Assembly: GCA_005406025.1 (NCBI GenBank)
Contig: BGZK01000527.1
Span: forward strand, 1 to 64,000
DNA: 64,000 bases
Source: Eumeta japonica
Lineage: Eukaryota; Arthropoda; Insecta; Lepidoptera; Psychidae
Direction of reading: 5' to 3'
Shown piece after piece: positions 25,753 to 37,939 of this stretch; positions within the stretch are counted from its first letter, which is position 1, and every line of letters begins with the position of its first letter. The notes beneath the pieces are model-generated. The model saw nothing but the letters and a program-made list of their open reading frames with translations. It was not told the origin of the DNA and ran no database searches. A program made the translations under genes and the position numbers.

Positions 25753-26320
25753 CCCATATAGACCCACCATAGTAAGAGTACCCAATTCTTTTTATTTTTA
25801 GTTTTTACTCTTTGTCATAGTTCAGAAATAACGTTTGATAGTATATCTTTGTGTTTATTGCTGATAAATATAATATAAACATTTACATTATGTTTCTGTA
25901 GTGGGTTTTGTTGAGCAGTTTCATACTTTCGAAATTACAGAAAGTAATAAATTTTATTTTATGTTTTATTTCTAAGTTTATTTATTTTAGCACACCAAGT
26001 ACTTCGAAATATTAAAGATAATACAATGAATGAAGAAGGTTACAAAAATTTATACACCGTTTGTGCCCAGTGGCAGCGGCATATTTTTTCTAATAAAATG
26101 ATTATAAAAAAAATGTTTCTGTGTTTTTATTTTATAATATTGTTTTCTACACATTCCATAAGAAATCGTTTTATTTTTACTGGTCAATATTATTTGGGTC
26201 ATTTGGACTTTTAAATAGCTAGCAATTTAAAATATTTTTTTGTTTGAATAAATGAACTTAATAATCATTTTTTTTTATTACTATGCCTTATACGTAGCGA
26301 AGCACGTACCGGGCCGCTAG
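25753..26320 (+). other. Helitron 3' non-coding region
   Basis: AT-rich sequence between the helicase stop and the CTAG terminus. The open frame 26026-26214 is not recognisable. The terminal stem-loop and GGGCCGCTAG end define the boundary. Confidence 0.7.
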
Positions 26321-26321
26321 T

Positions 26322-29300
26322 AAGATATATTTTATTCAGGCACCAATTCAAAAGTGTATAAATGGTGTGCGATTCCTCAGCGCTTTAATGCGTCATTATA
26401 AACCCCTAATAAATTATTTATTTAGGTGTCACACTACAAAATAATAACATATAAGTGGCTTAATCTTGCATGGCGAGATCCAAAAGTCATAAACCTAATT
26501 ATTTCTGTGAAGATCATTTTGACGTAAGTTGTTACGTATATCATTATCGTATATTATCGTATATTTTATATGGTGTGAATTTTATATGTGATTTAATGTT
26601 ATCATGTGATAATATTAAATCCGCCGACAAGGTGAATACAATAGCGCAAAAAACCAAGTCGATATCTTCATTAGATCAGATTTTATAGCCGAGAATAGGT
26701 GGAGCCCCACTTCAATTCTACTCCCCGCCTTATTTTAAATTTAGCTTTCGCTATCGTTCATTTGGACGAAGGCGGAGCAAATGCTAATATCATAATAAAA
26801 TACAGGCTCATATAAATACAACGTTATGTAAAAATTTCAAAACGACCTGTAAGTAACTTTAGGAGATTTGCGATTTTGAACAAACAAACATTAAATGTTT
26901 ATGTAAATAGATATTTTAATATGATATTTTATCATCATTACATAATGGGAACAAAAAAATGCAATGGGGCGAATGATACAATTATTGATAGATGGACAGA
27001 CAAAAAGCCGAGAATAAATATAGAATTGTTCTATAATAAATTATAATAAAATATACTTATTTGTCGTAATATTTATAGTAGACGCCTGTGGTCATTATAA
27101 TTGCTCATTGATAAAATAAAATTATTTTATTTCAAATTTCTTTCAAATAAGTTTATTCGTTGAATTCAAATAAATCATATTCCATAAGTGAAACCAGCTA
27201 GTATAAAACTTACTCACATTTTTCACTTTTTATTTTATTTAGTTATTTTAAATTCAATAATACATTTTTTATTGTTGCAAATAGAAACCAAGACAATATA
27301 ATTAATAAAAAATGTGCTTAATATTTTTATAGCATTGATTAGCTTTCTAATAATGCATTTCACATTGATTTAAGTATTACAGCGATAATCCAATCACTAA
27401 ACCTTCTTGTTAATAGCAGGAACGTTTAGCGAATAGGTTAAAGTTTTTTTCACTATTAGAGAGCTGATTGAAGCATTTAATAGCTACATAATGTGCATTT
27501 TTGGTACTAATCGTTTTATAAAATTTTATCAACAATGTACATAACAGTAACGATAACATCCCAAATATAGTACTAAATTGTGTTTCATTACACTTATAGC
27601 TTTTTTGGACTTATAATAAGTACATTAAAGAATTAATTACAAAAGTATATTTTATTTTTAATGGAACTAGTTGCTTATCCTCATTTTGTATGTTAATTTA
27701 TATTCAATGGTTGCTAACGATACAACTGAGTTATCATAAGTTTCAGTCCAAACAATAATTCCATGATTTATGATATTTTCAAATAGACCATAAGATATTA
27801 ATACTCATACAGTAGGTTTGAGCTATTTATTTAAAAACTACTACCTGATTCGAGATATTGTCACTCTCAAAATCATGCGTATACAAAATGGAAAATATAC
27901 ATAGGATACTTGAACCCCGAGAGTCGAGCGGAATAAGAGAGAATTACAAGGGCATCCTAAGTAATTTTGGGCGTCCACGCAGTATTATAACGGTGAGATC
28001 TATTTGCATTTAATGATGTATATCGAACAATATACTTTTATAATGTAACGAATGTAATGATTTAGTAATTGCAGATTCTCATTTTTCTTCGTGAAAATGG
28101 ATAGGTTCACGAACAACTTGAGGACCTAGTGTTGCTAGAATGGAATGGGTTAGCAAGTACTGAGTGACTGAAATAAGGATGTTTTATAACATAAAGGTCG
28201 AAAAATAAGGAAAGCCAGCGATGATTAATTCACAAGGAAAAGAAGAGTGGGAAATGAAGGTAGAGTGGAGACGCGGACAGGTTTATTGCGGTAGTTTAGG
28301 CCCCTAAAAAGATAAATATATTGGCTTCATGTAGTTCTGAGTCGCGGAAGATCAATAAATGGAATCAAATAAAAAAACTTGATTGCTCAAAGTTAACAGG
28401 GAAAGTTTTATATAAAACTGGTGCGTTAGATGAGATGGAAAGATACAAGAATGATACAAGCTTAAATTCATTACCACAAGTAAGAACACTTCAGCTATTA
28501 TTTTAAGCCAAGGCTCGTGGTTATAAATATTATTGATATCGTTTTGAGACTAAATATTAGATAAATAAATTATTGTTTAAAAACAAGTAAAACACGCTTT
28601 AATAGTAAACCGAAATAAAAAGTAGAAAATATTTTTTACTTATGAACAGTAACTTTCTTTCAGACATTGCAAGATTGTACGAGATTACATAGGTGATGCA
28701 AGAATGTACACTTAATGGTTAGAAATGCCAAATGTTAAATTAATATTATCGCTCTCATCCTACGCAGTAGATGGTGTTCGGACTGCTAGTTGTGTTTGAT
28801 CTTGAAATTGCAATTGCGGACTTAAAAATTCAAAAAATTCCCCACTAAATAAAATTTAGTATTAACCTAAGTGTCATTCGCACAAGCACATTGATTCGAT
28901 ATTAACGACGATCATGTCATTCTGTTGATGACTTAAACTGTAATTAAGCCCGATGATAACCTATTTTAATAGATTTATTATTAGCATGTTTATTTTTCTT
29001 ATTTAAGAATATTATTTATTTTTTTATAATTTATTTTATAATAATTTCATTCCATTATACCACATTTCATAACTTTTATTACACATATTATACATACACA
29101 TAGAGTGAAATGGATTACCAAATGATATTAAACAACAAGTTTATATATTTACCATACTGTTTTTAACAAGTTACCTGTTTAGATTTTGATACCAAAAATT
29201 ATCATTACCATAATAGACCATGTAACTAAAAAATGTTACAATATTCTTACAGTAAAAGGAAACACAATCTTTTTTTTTCATAAGTTTTGTAATAATTTTT

Positions 29301-29800
29301 CTACCTGCCTGAGAATTTTCAGCTTTATGGAGTACAGTTCACAGTTATTGTGAATTCCGAAAAAAATAGGCATTTCGCACAAACCCAATTTATATAAGTG
29401 TGTAAAAAATACATACATGCATTTTGGGGTAAAACACACATATGCTTCGGTTTTTAAAATCTACCAAAATAAAGACTACCAATACGGATTCATGCGTTGC
29501 GGGTTCCGTATAGACGATGTGTATGGAATTTGATGTCATATAAATTGCGGGAAGAGAAGAAGGAACTGGTTGGATTCTAGCGTTATAATCGCATCTGATA
29601 AATTGTAAACAAAAAATAAAATTACCGTGAACCGAACCGCAAATAAACAGACCACACACAGTTTACTACTGCCATTATATGAAAAACTCAAAATCTCGTA
29701 ATCAATTATGGACCTACTATTGGATCCTGGATATGGTTATTATACTGATGATGTGATGTTCTAAGACGAAACATATATTTGTCATTTATTAATGTGGATG
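26322..29800. other. Non-coding AT-rich stretch
   Basis: No supported gene or RNA. Short open frames at 26470-26688 (+), 28321-28506 (+) and 29390-29659 (-) have no recognisable product. The first bases after the Helitron continue the interrupted host repeat. Confidence 0.55.
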
Positions 29801-30008
29801 ATTGGCTAAAATATTACTAACATTTGTTACGGCGTTAGATATCTGTCGAATCTCTCAAATCATAATACAATTTCGTGGATTGAAATTTGTAATGAAAGAA
29901 CAAATTCGAGGGTCAATATTGAATAGCATGTTGCATATTATAATGCACGTTGCAACCAAGCGTCTGACCATGCGACGAAGTGGCACCCAAAGCCGCCTCT
30001 TAAGGGTT
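29801..30008 (+). repeat. LTR-like repeat, diverged copy 3
   Basis: Landmarks such as gatatctgtcgaatctctca and gcacgttgcaaccaagcgtc match, with divergence, the repeat at 38912-39180 (+) and the reverse-oriented copy at 44576-44870. This copy is the most decayed and covers only the part around those landmarks. Confidence 0.5.
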
Positions 30009-30201
30009 AGATATTTTTATTACTATTCACTTAGAATCCATACCGTCGTAACATAATTATACTTATGAAAATATCAATGCGTAAGTTTCTTTGGAATAAA
30101 TGGACATCTTAAGTTGAGTAATAAATTTCGCTCTCTATATGATTAATTTTAAAACTTTTTAATTATTACCTAACACTATAAAAATCCATGGATTATGTCT
30201 G

Positions 30202-32568
30202 TACACATTAGGGTGGGTCATTTAAGTATGAAGGAAAAAAATTACAGTCTTTTTTCGAGCACACTGATAAAACGGTGCTAAATGGTAAGTATAAACAGAC
30301 TGTGAAGTTTGCTAGTAATCGGAACGAATCTTCTGCCTCCAGTTTTATGTGAAAATAGTCAAAAAATGTGTTTTGAATGTATGGTGAAAAAAGGTACAAT
30401 GGTTAAGAATATTTATGAATAAAAGTCTCAAATCAATAGTACTTATGTGTATTAAAGATAAGCTAACATTACAAATATTTATCACAAACGAAAAAATTAA
30501 AAAAAAAAACAATACAGTGGAAAGATAAATTACTGGCAAAATCCTTTTTACTGACAAATTTCAGCATTGATTTTCTCGTATTTAACTAGATTTTGATGAA
30601 TCCTTCTCTTGGTATTATATTACATAAAGTAGCAGAAGCTTCAGTCACTGCTTTGACTACTCTTTCTACTGCTTGTGTGTGACAAGGGAGGTGTAATAAA
30701 TTTAGTTCTCTTTCTCCTTTTGTTTAATAAAAACCCCTAGGTTTTCTTCAGTTACAGATTTTAAAATCGGTACCTCAATGATCTTTTCTTGCCAATCCAA
30801 TAGATCATAATATGCTGATGCGATGAACTTTATCTTTGGTAACTGAAATATACGCCATTTTTTTGGTGTTGCTGATCTAGCGAAATTCGACGGACATTTC
30901 ACGAATTCACGAACGTGCTGCACACTGCAAGCAGTAAGTTTTCAGGGTCTCTTTAAATAACTGGATCAACAACAGCTTTCAAAGTTGTTGGTAAATATCC
31001 GGTACGTTCGATAAATTTAAACAAATGTCGTGGTCCATCCTTACAGCTGGAGTGTGTTTTTATAGAAAACCATACCGGAGCGTAAACCTTGACAGTGTAT
31101 GTTGCCAGAGTCATTAAATTTGCAGAAAGAGTCTCTAAAGTAACATATAATCTAATAACCCTATTGGCACTAGTCAGCCATCGGCAATGGGATATATTTT
31201 CTGATGATTCGTTTGCTAAGTTGCTAGGAAATTTGCCTGTTGAAGTTGCTTGAACTATTTTGTACAAGTGTTTCTGGTCTGTACTAATATTTACAGCTAA
31301 AAGCTCCGGTAAGTTCGTCGAAATAGGGTGAAATTTGGTTATAGATCGCTTTTCACAGTTTTCAAGATCTTTGTCAATTGACCTTGAAAATGTTTGTGGT
31401 CCAGACGTACTGCCATCAGTATATTGAAATAGGTGTCTCAATGGGAGGTCATTCATATGCAATAGACAAATAATCCATTGTAAGGGACGATTCAATCTTT
31501 TTTCTAGCATCCATATAACTCCGCCATATTTACCAATATTTACATTGGTGCCGTCATATTTGATTGCAATCAAATTTCTATACGTTTTGCAATGTCTGAA
31601 GCAGTTGTAACGTAACCTATAAACTTCGAGTCAGGTTCTTATATCAAAGAAATATGCTCTTCAAGAATGCGTCGTCTATACTTTTTTCCATCTTTTTAGA
31701 AATAGTCATGGTTTGGTCTTTTTTCCATTGAAATATAATACCGGTATTTCAGACTCAGCTTGTTTTGAAACTATATAACATCTCTAGTTTTGTTTTTCCC
31801 ATCGAAGTTTATTTTTTTTTATTACCTGTGAACTCGACGCATGCAGAACTACTGATGCAATACCGGCTTCTACCCTGTCTGACACTCCAAATCTATCGCA
31901 TGTTTTTGACAGTAACATATAATCAACTGCAGTTGTAGTCCTCTTCAACTCAGAACTTGAAGCCTACAACTGAACTTGGGTTGGTTTTTCACAATCAGAC
32001 TGGGCGAATTTGAATTCAGATGAGCTAGTGAACTTTTCTGTACATATTTTTACTACTTTTGGTTGTTTATTTGTAGATTTCTCTCTTAAAAACTTTCTTT
32101 AGAGTTGTAACAAATCGCCAAACTCATCCTTCATCATGCGTCTGTTCCTAAAGTCTGTCTTTCGAAACAACCGATAACCATCAAACAAAACCCATTGAAA
32201 TTCCTCCAACTTTTTTTCAGGTATTTTTGGGTGAAACTTAAGAAGGTTTTTGTACTTTAAATAATATGATTGTAACATTATCTTCATTCGTTTTGGTTCT
32301 ACTGTAGGAATAAAAAAACTTAACTAGAAATATACTATACTAATAAACTATATTTAAAATCGAATGTTAATAACTTTAAAAATTATCGAAAATATTACGT
32401 TAAGTCTACTTTTTCAAAAATTTCTTTTACAATCCGGAAGTAATTAGACATAAAATAATGAAATAAACCCTAAAATATAAATTAGGTAAGCCGTTTCTGC
32501 ACCTTTGTATTATCGCTGAGCCTTTTTAAAAAACGAAAAATAAAATTTTGACCTCCCCTAGGACACAT
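30202..32568 (-). mobile_element. Unclassified DNA transposon with 8-bp target duplication
   Basis: Proposed element 30210-32560. The left end is TAGGGTGGGTCA and the right end, read inward on the minus strand, is TAGGGGAGGTCA, matching at 10 of 12 bases. The outer flanks are gtacacat (30202-30209) and ggacacat (32561-32568), 7 of 8 identical, as expected of an 8-bp target duplication. The interior encodes, on the minus strand, a broken RNase-H-like transposase. Eight-bp duplications occur in hAT and P superfamilies. The inner GGTGG-type end recalls P-element termini slightly, but I cannot assign this family. A second fragment of the same family lies at 38305-38914. Confidence 0.6.
30600..32290 (-). 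pseudogene. DDE-type transposase-like pseudogene of an unplaced family
   Basis: Minus-strand pieces read in order. At 32287-32099 is an N-terminal piece. At about 31910-31860 is CDRFGVSDRVEAGIASVVL, followed near 31730 by a YFNGKK segment where relatives have Phe-Asp-Gly. Then EEHISLI and FIGYVTTASDIAK lead into the main open piece 31573-30953. That piece has YDGTNVNIG near its start, RPLQWIICLLHMNDLPLRHLF and SRWLTSANR-like text. Next is 30923-30702, and after a frame break PCHTQAVERVVKAVTEAS at 30634-30687. This layout (Asp block, DGT..N block, late His/Glu block) fits an RNase-H-fold transposase. From memory it belongs to a multicopy insect/cnidarian family of uncharacterised proteins; I know no accepted name. 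Frameshifts, stops and the apparent Asp-to-Asn change make it inactive. Confidence 0.65.
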
Positions 32569-33545
32569 CTTTTTGTTATCAAATTTTGTATATACAAATG
32601 TCATGCGACGACTCACTGGACCCTAATCTTCCAACGTCGACAGTCCATCGTTCCGGCTGTCGTCCGTTCAACGACGCAAATGCCAATTAAAATGTACAAT
32701 AGCAAAAGTGTCCGTTTGTTGTCTCCGAACCAACAGCTGTTAGAATTGTAATGAAATTTTGACAGAGGTAGATTATCTTTTAAAATATGAGTGAACATTT
32801 TTTACAAGGAAAATATAAATATACGAAAAATGAAAACGTTCTAAGGGAGGACTGACATTGGCATCAAGACTGACATTAAAATAAAAAGCACGATCAGGAC
32901 CGAAGGCAATGATTGGGAAGTTTTCATTAAGCCCAGCGAAGCTGGACTTAAACGTGTAATTCAAAAATCTCTGTAACTGTAATTGAACCGAATAAAAAAT
33001 GTTAGATCATGGACGGAACTATTTAATAATGATTTTAGGCACGGAAGTTTTTTTTTTGAGTTAAATTAATTTGGCCCGGCAGACGTTCTAAACTTTACGG
33101 AATAAGACTTATAGGTTTTCTGTTTTTCCAATTTTGTATCAGTTTTGTAAATATTTTAATTTTACTTTTTTGTTGACTGCTATTATTTTTTTTTGTTGAC
33201 TACACTTGAAAACATTGTATAAATATAAATCACGTCGGTATGTAATATGAAATTTAATAACAACCCAACTACTGAGGCATCCCTTGGGTACATATTGTGC
33301 TATATTTATTGGTACTAAACCAAAGTATATTGTAAATATAAGCCATTTTAATCTATTAATACGGAATTTGTAGGGTGATTTGACTACAGCGCCATCTATC
33401 TGATCTTAATGTAGCTATAAACCATCATCTCAACAAAACAAGTGTGAATGTAGACTCGATCGATCAAGATCTTTTATTACTCTGCATACATACGAAGGCA
33501 GCTATTTATGTATCCGGAATTAACCACATGCAATAAAATATTTAA
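32569..33545. other. Non-coding stretch
   Basis: No recognisable product. Overlapping short open frames on both strands at 32548-32964 do not resemble a family. A slightly GC-richer patch at 32600-32750 is unexplained. Confidence 0.5.
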
Positions 33546-33559
33546 AAAATAATTTTAAC

Positions 33560-34690
33560 ATTTAAAAATGGAACTCCTTGGCTATACAAAACAGTTTATT
33601 TCATGTAACTATCAATTGTTTTGACATTGTGGCGTCATTTTAAATTTTTGCGTGTCTTTATCACCGTGGATTTAATTTGTGAAAATTTTCGTGCGATGAT
33701 TTATTACGATTTTCGGTGTTGGATAATTCAAAAACAGTGCATCCATCAACTCATTTCGATTTTTGAGGATGAACTACCATTGAAAACCACTGTGTATCAC
33801 TTGACTTAGTGACTTTAATCATAGGTGGGGTCATGGACGAAATTCAAGAAGATCGCCCTAAATCAGTTGTACCACAAAATATCGATGCTATGCGGAAACT
33901 AATAATGCAAGATCGTCATGTTACATATTGCAAGTGCAAGGCGGCCCTGGGCATAAATATGATGACCATGCATAAGATATTACACGAAAATTTGGCTGTA
34001 AAAACAATTGTTCGCGTTACATTCCGCACAACTTAAGCATTGGACAAAAACAGGCTCGTGTCGATTGATGCAAAAAAATGATATAAAAATACAATCGTGG
34101 TGCGTCCAAAGCTGTTTGTAATATCTACACACTAATCTTGGATCTGTCCATATGATTGCGAAACTAAACAACAGTCGAAGGTGCGGGAGTTCCAAGATAA
34201 GCGAACCCAACAAAAGTTATTTGCGCCAAAAGCACTTTGAAGCAAATGGTTGCTTGTTTTTTGGGGTGACATGTGTTTCAGTACCACTAGAGAATCGTAA
34301 AACGGAGTGGTACACGACCATTTGTTTGCCAGAAATCTTTGAAGAAATAAGAAAGAACAACCGACAACGCAGAATCATTCTTCATCATGACAATGCTAGC
34401 TGTCACACGTCAGCCGAAACAATTCGGTTTTTGGAAGTTCAAAAGATCGAATTGACGGGTCACCTGCCGTACAGCTCCGATTTGGAACCAACGATTTCTA
34501 TTTATTCCCAAGCATAAAGAATAAGTTACCTGGTCAACGTTTTTCGAACCGCGAAGAGGGCGTTGATGCGTTTTGGATATACCTTAATCATAATGAAAAA
34601 ATTGCAATAAAAATTGGTTTTCAGCGTACTTAAAAGTACATCGATCATCATTGAGAATATATATAAAAGCAATAAAACCATATTAAATGA
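33560..34690 (+). mobile_element. mariner-type element, decayed (copy 1)
   Basis: A Tc1/mariner transposase remnant with its 5' leader. The leader 33566-33680 (aaaatggaactccttggcta...) resembles the leader of the second mariner at 56283-56400. The terminal inverted repeats could not be located, so the ends are approximate. The 3' part ends near an AT-rich tail at about 34690. Confidence 0.75.
33780..34560 (+). pseudogene. mariner transposase pseudogene (copy 1)
   Basis: An intact enzyme would cut and paste the element at TA sites. The first piece (33809-34036) holds the N-terminal HTH region: PQNIDAMRKLIMQDRHVTY and MHKILHENLAVK. A frame break and stops follow near 34036-34150. The second piece (34152-34517) begins in the wrong frame, then gives EWYTTICLPEIFEEIRKNN and RIILHHDNASCHTSAET, the second catalytic Asp in HDNA. 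Next is HLPYSSDLEP. A one-base loss near 34490 shifts the frame just before the third catalytic Asp (NDF in the neighbouring frame). The DD34D layout and wording place it with the irritans-like mariners of insects. It is clearly inactive. Confidence 0.88.
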
Positions 34691-34793
34691 TAGATGTTTG
34701 TTTTTTTTTTATCTTCTGGACATATAAATGGCATCCCTCGTGCTAGTTGTTAGTCATCCGGCTCGCTAGGTTCAAATTAAAGTTTTGAATTAA

Positions 34794-35012
34794 TTGTATT
34801 TTTGTGATTCAAATCTGCCCGCAGTTTCAAATATACACACATTCACACATCCCCAGAGTTCACAAACCTCACACGTACATACTCACACACCTCCGCACCC
34901 CGCCACATCCACACTCAACATATCTAAATCTAAAAATCATATACTCCCGCACCATCACACCGCCGCACACCCACACCCGCACACTCACTGTAAAACACAC
35001 ATAGTTACATAA
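34794..35012 (+). repeat. CA-rich low-complexity tract
   Basis: About 200 bases dominated by CACAC/CCGCAC/CCACA text on the plus strand. It produces His/Thr/Pro-rich open frames in two frames that I do not accept as genes. It abuts the 3' end of the minus-strand LINE (about 35015). Confidence 0.8.
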
Positions 35013-35014
35013 TA

Positions 35015-35965
35015 ATAATGATAGCCTCTATTCAACGTGAATATTTTCTTAAATTAAATTTACCCTAGATTATTCACAATGATAACTGTCTGTTTGCGTT
35101 TTGGTAAAGGTTTTACCCAACTGTCTCCGTTTCTCCCTGTTTATAGTTTTTCTGGTCTATGTGTCACCTGGTACACAGCTTTTGTCCTGTCAACGCATCT
35201 TCTGAATGGCCTGCCTCGATTGCTTTTCTCATCTCTTATGAACTAGTACAGCATATAATTAATTGACTTTGCCTATTTATCTGTTCCCCTAATTATGTGT
35301 CCTGTCCATCCCTACTTAAGCTTTCTGATAGGTGTAACAACACCTTTCATTCTCGTTTGTTCTCTTATAGTTGCAGTTCTTATTTGCTCTGATAATCTTT
35401 TTCCCATCATGCTATTTCTTATAGCTTTTTGACACGTTTCTAATTTTCCTAGATGAGTTTTGGTGGTGAATTTCTTAGGTGATGTTTGACTCCAGCATAT
35501 AAGGATAGACAATATAAATATATCAAAGAGTTTGCTTTTTATTTTCTATGCCAATTTTTTTTTTATTTTTCATAACTCCTTTAAACTTCAGTACTGTTTT
35601 CACGCATTTCATATGCGGTTTCTCTTCTGGGGTTAGGTTCTTCGGTGAAATTCATTGGCCTAAATAGACTTATTCGTTTACATGTTCAATTATGCTGCTG
35701 TTGATACATATTAATTTTTGATTTCCATTCGTCATTACTTTAGTCTAATATTTGTTCATAGTTAGTTTCATATTTGAATTCATTCTGTATAGGTCATCGA
35801 ACATTGTGTTCGTCATACAATGTCGAGAAGATTATCAAGTCATCTGCAAATTTTAAATGTGACAATATGTCTCCGTTAATTTCTATTCCACATTATTCCC
35901 AATACAATTGACGAAAAGTGTCTTCCATAATCGCTGTAAAGAACTTAGATGATATTGTAGAAGTT
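35015..35965 (-). pseudogene. LINE (RTE-like) piece C: reverse transcriptase palm to C-terminus and 3' end
   Basis: Minus-strand reading gives SSKFFTAIMEDTFRQLYWE, then HLKFADDLIIFST with the FADD polymerase motif at 35839-35850. It then gives LICWSQTSPKKF, LETCQKAIRNSMMGKRL and TRMKGVVTPIRKLK (35512-35312), the usual post-RT region of RTE-like LINEs, followed by a GHI-R-like end. The frame is broken in several places. The 3' end near 35015 has ATT/ATG-type short repeats (ataataataatgatag on the plus strand), a common LINE tail. It continues pieces B and A in order, which shows a single original element. Confidence 0.82.
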
Positions 35966-36340
35966 AAGCTAGGAGTAGGTGGTATGTGAGGCATCCAGCC
36001 TCCGTGCTTACACAAATAAGCGCGGTTTGCGTTTGCGTTCGATTCAAAAGTTGATGACGAAAGTACAATAGAATAATAGAATCCAAGCTCGCAAAATATA
36101 AGAGAAGTATTAGTGAGTGTGAGGAAAGGAAAAGTAGACGAGGGCTCATGCCGTAGTGCACAAGCATAAGTAATAGAATAGAAAGACCGTACTGAAATTC
36201 TTAAGGAGAGAGACATTGAAGAACCGATCAATAAATATCGGTCCTCTACTAATCTTTTATTTAAGTTACTAAATTCCTGGATATCATCAAAAATCCAGAA
36301 GAATACTCCACACCCCCAGATCTACACTCCACAATATTGA
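35966..36340. mobile_element. Unidentified insertion within the LINE
   Basis: RT similarity stops at about 36344 (GVR, as in GVRQGD) and resumes at about 35962 (just before TISSKFF). The roughly 375 bases between are foreign to the LINE and carry no transposase. The minus-strand start tgtggagtattcttctgg and the purine-rich interior suggest a solo LTR, but matching TG...CA ends and a target duplication could not be confirmed. Open frames 35893-36231 and 35964-36167 (-) lie here and are not genes. Confidence 0.4.
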
Positions 36341-36344
36341 ATCG

Positions 36345-36745
36345 CCCTGACGCCCCCCTCTCCCTGTTTCTATTTAATTTTCTTCTTTCTCTAGTGTTTG
36401 ATTTTAGCTTCGATGTTTATGTAAACATTCAGTATCCAAATGTATTTATTTTCGACAGCTTGCTATTTAAGTGCTTGCCAGATCGTCTCGTATTCCAGCG
36501 AATTGAAATGCTTGCTGTAATGTAAAATAAACAGGAGTAAAGAGTTATTTTATATTCTTGGCATTTTTCAAAAATTTGCTACACTACATTATGTGATCTA
36601 AAATTGAGAAACCATTTCTGAAACCGGCTTGTTCCCTTGGTTCATTCTCATCAAGGGTCTTAGTCATTCTGTTTAAAATTATTTTAGAGAAAATTTTATT
36701 TATAGTAATACTGATTATTGGATGCATTACGGTAGACGACATCTA
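36345..36745 (-). pseudogene. LINE (RTE-like) piece B: reverse transcriptase fingers
   Basis: Minus-strand reading gives INKIFSKIILNRMTKTLDE, NEPREQAGFRNGFSILDHI, then a block where FIDYKKAFDS would stand, and WQALK-QAVENKYI-IL. These are RT domains 1-4 of RTE-like LINEs in order. Frameshifts and stops are present. The piece lies between two insertions and connects piece A (above 39760) with piece C (below 35965). Confidence 0.8.
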
Positions 36746-37939
36746 ACGTTGTGTAGTTAAATAACTACACAATGCCTTATCCAAAAATAAACAAAAATAA
36801 TTAGATGTACTAAAAAAAAATTTTTTTTGGTAATTCTAGAATTTAGTGTTCCAACTTTTATATAAAAAAACATTTATACTTTTATAATTTTCATTTTCTT
36901 TTAATTCAGCATACAGTCTGATTATTATTTAAAAACAAACAAACGTCAAAAATATCTTAATGTTTTGCTGTAGTACTTGAAAAACATTTAAACCTGTTCA
37001 ATTTTTTATCAAGTACTTCAACGAAAATGTTAATTTATTTATAAAAAGTTAATAATGACAAAACGTGTAGAACAAAGCAAAAACATTTCTATTTATCTGG
37101 CTATGTAACAAGGTACAAATATTTAGTGTCACTTGCATTATTACTGGAAAAAAAAAAACGCGTGGCACTCGGGGACTGCCGCGGTAAAGCAATTTCATAG
37201 CATTTTTTATTAACTTATGCAATTATATTATTTATTTATCCAGTATTTTTTTTCTTTGAAATGAATTCAAGTTTTTCATCACTTTCTTCATTAATAAATG
37301 CACTTTGTTTATTCATATTTAAAACACTTTATACACAAATTTTACGTGTATAGCTTATTCACCAGCAACTGCTATTCACTGTTGTACATAGGTACACCTA
37401 TGTATACATATATACCTACATGTATACTTACGGGGCTCATGCGGTGAGTGCGGCATTATAAAGATATGATAGATACACCTATACTTCCGATATGGGAGCA
37501 GCTCATCTCAATCCGTGCACGAGCTTCGTACAGTCGTACCATATTCATACACGTTAAGCGAACGCTCGGCCGTGCTACATGGTAGGCGGAGTGGGGGGTG
37601 TTAGATTTTATTTTCGTTACGAAATTTCTTGATTTGGTCGTCGCGCTCAAAGTCCGCGATAAAAGCTATGCAATAGCTTAAAAAAACTAATAATTAAGGC
37701 TGGCAGTGTGTTCCGAGAATCGGTCGTTCACGATCATTTTTCATTATTTGTTTTAGAAACGAACGTGAATGTTTTTACTAAATCATGCGTGACTGGAATG
37801 GCTATGCTGTGCCTTCAAAGAGATGGAAACTCGTTATCTGCGCACGCCTGCGCTTTTAATCATTATAGTGTCATAAACGCGAATGCACGTGTTGTATGCA
37901 GTATCTACTAAGGAGTTTGAAATTTTTTTCAATTTTGAA

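Larger units (their letters stand above)
20807..26320 (+). mobile_element. Autonomous-type Helitron, termini intact, coding region decayed
   Basis: The left end is TCTATATATATAAAAATC, preceded by A (20806). The next 90 bases include ACCGATTTGGCTAATTTTGG, a typical Helitron 5' region in Lepidoptera. The right end is GCACGTACCGGGCCGCTAG (26302-26320), followed by T (26321). Insertion precisely between A and T, the TC start, the CTAG end and no target duplication are the Helitron signature. A small stem (TACGT...ACGTA around agcgaagc, 26290-26307) sits just upstream of the 3' end. Inside lie the HUH Rep nuclease and PIF1-like helicase remnants. The total of 5514 bp is within the usual range for autonomous animal Helitrons. 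Rolling-circle transposition would need the encoded protein, which is broken here. Confidence 0.92.

Noticed and set aside
34794..35012. His/Thr/Pro-rich protein gene
   Set aside because: CA-rich simple sequence giving open frames in two registers; no gene signal.
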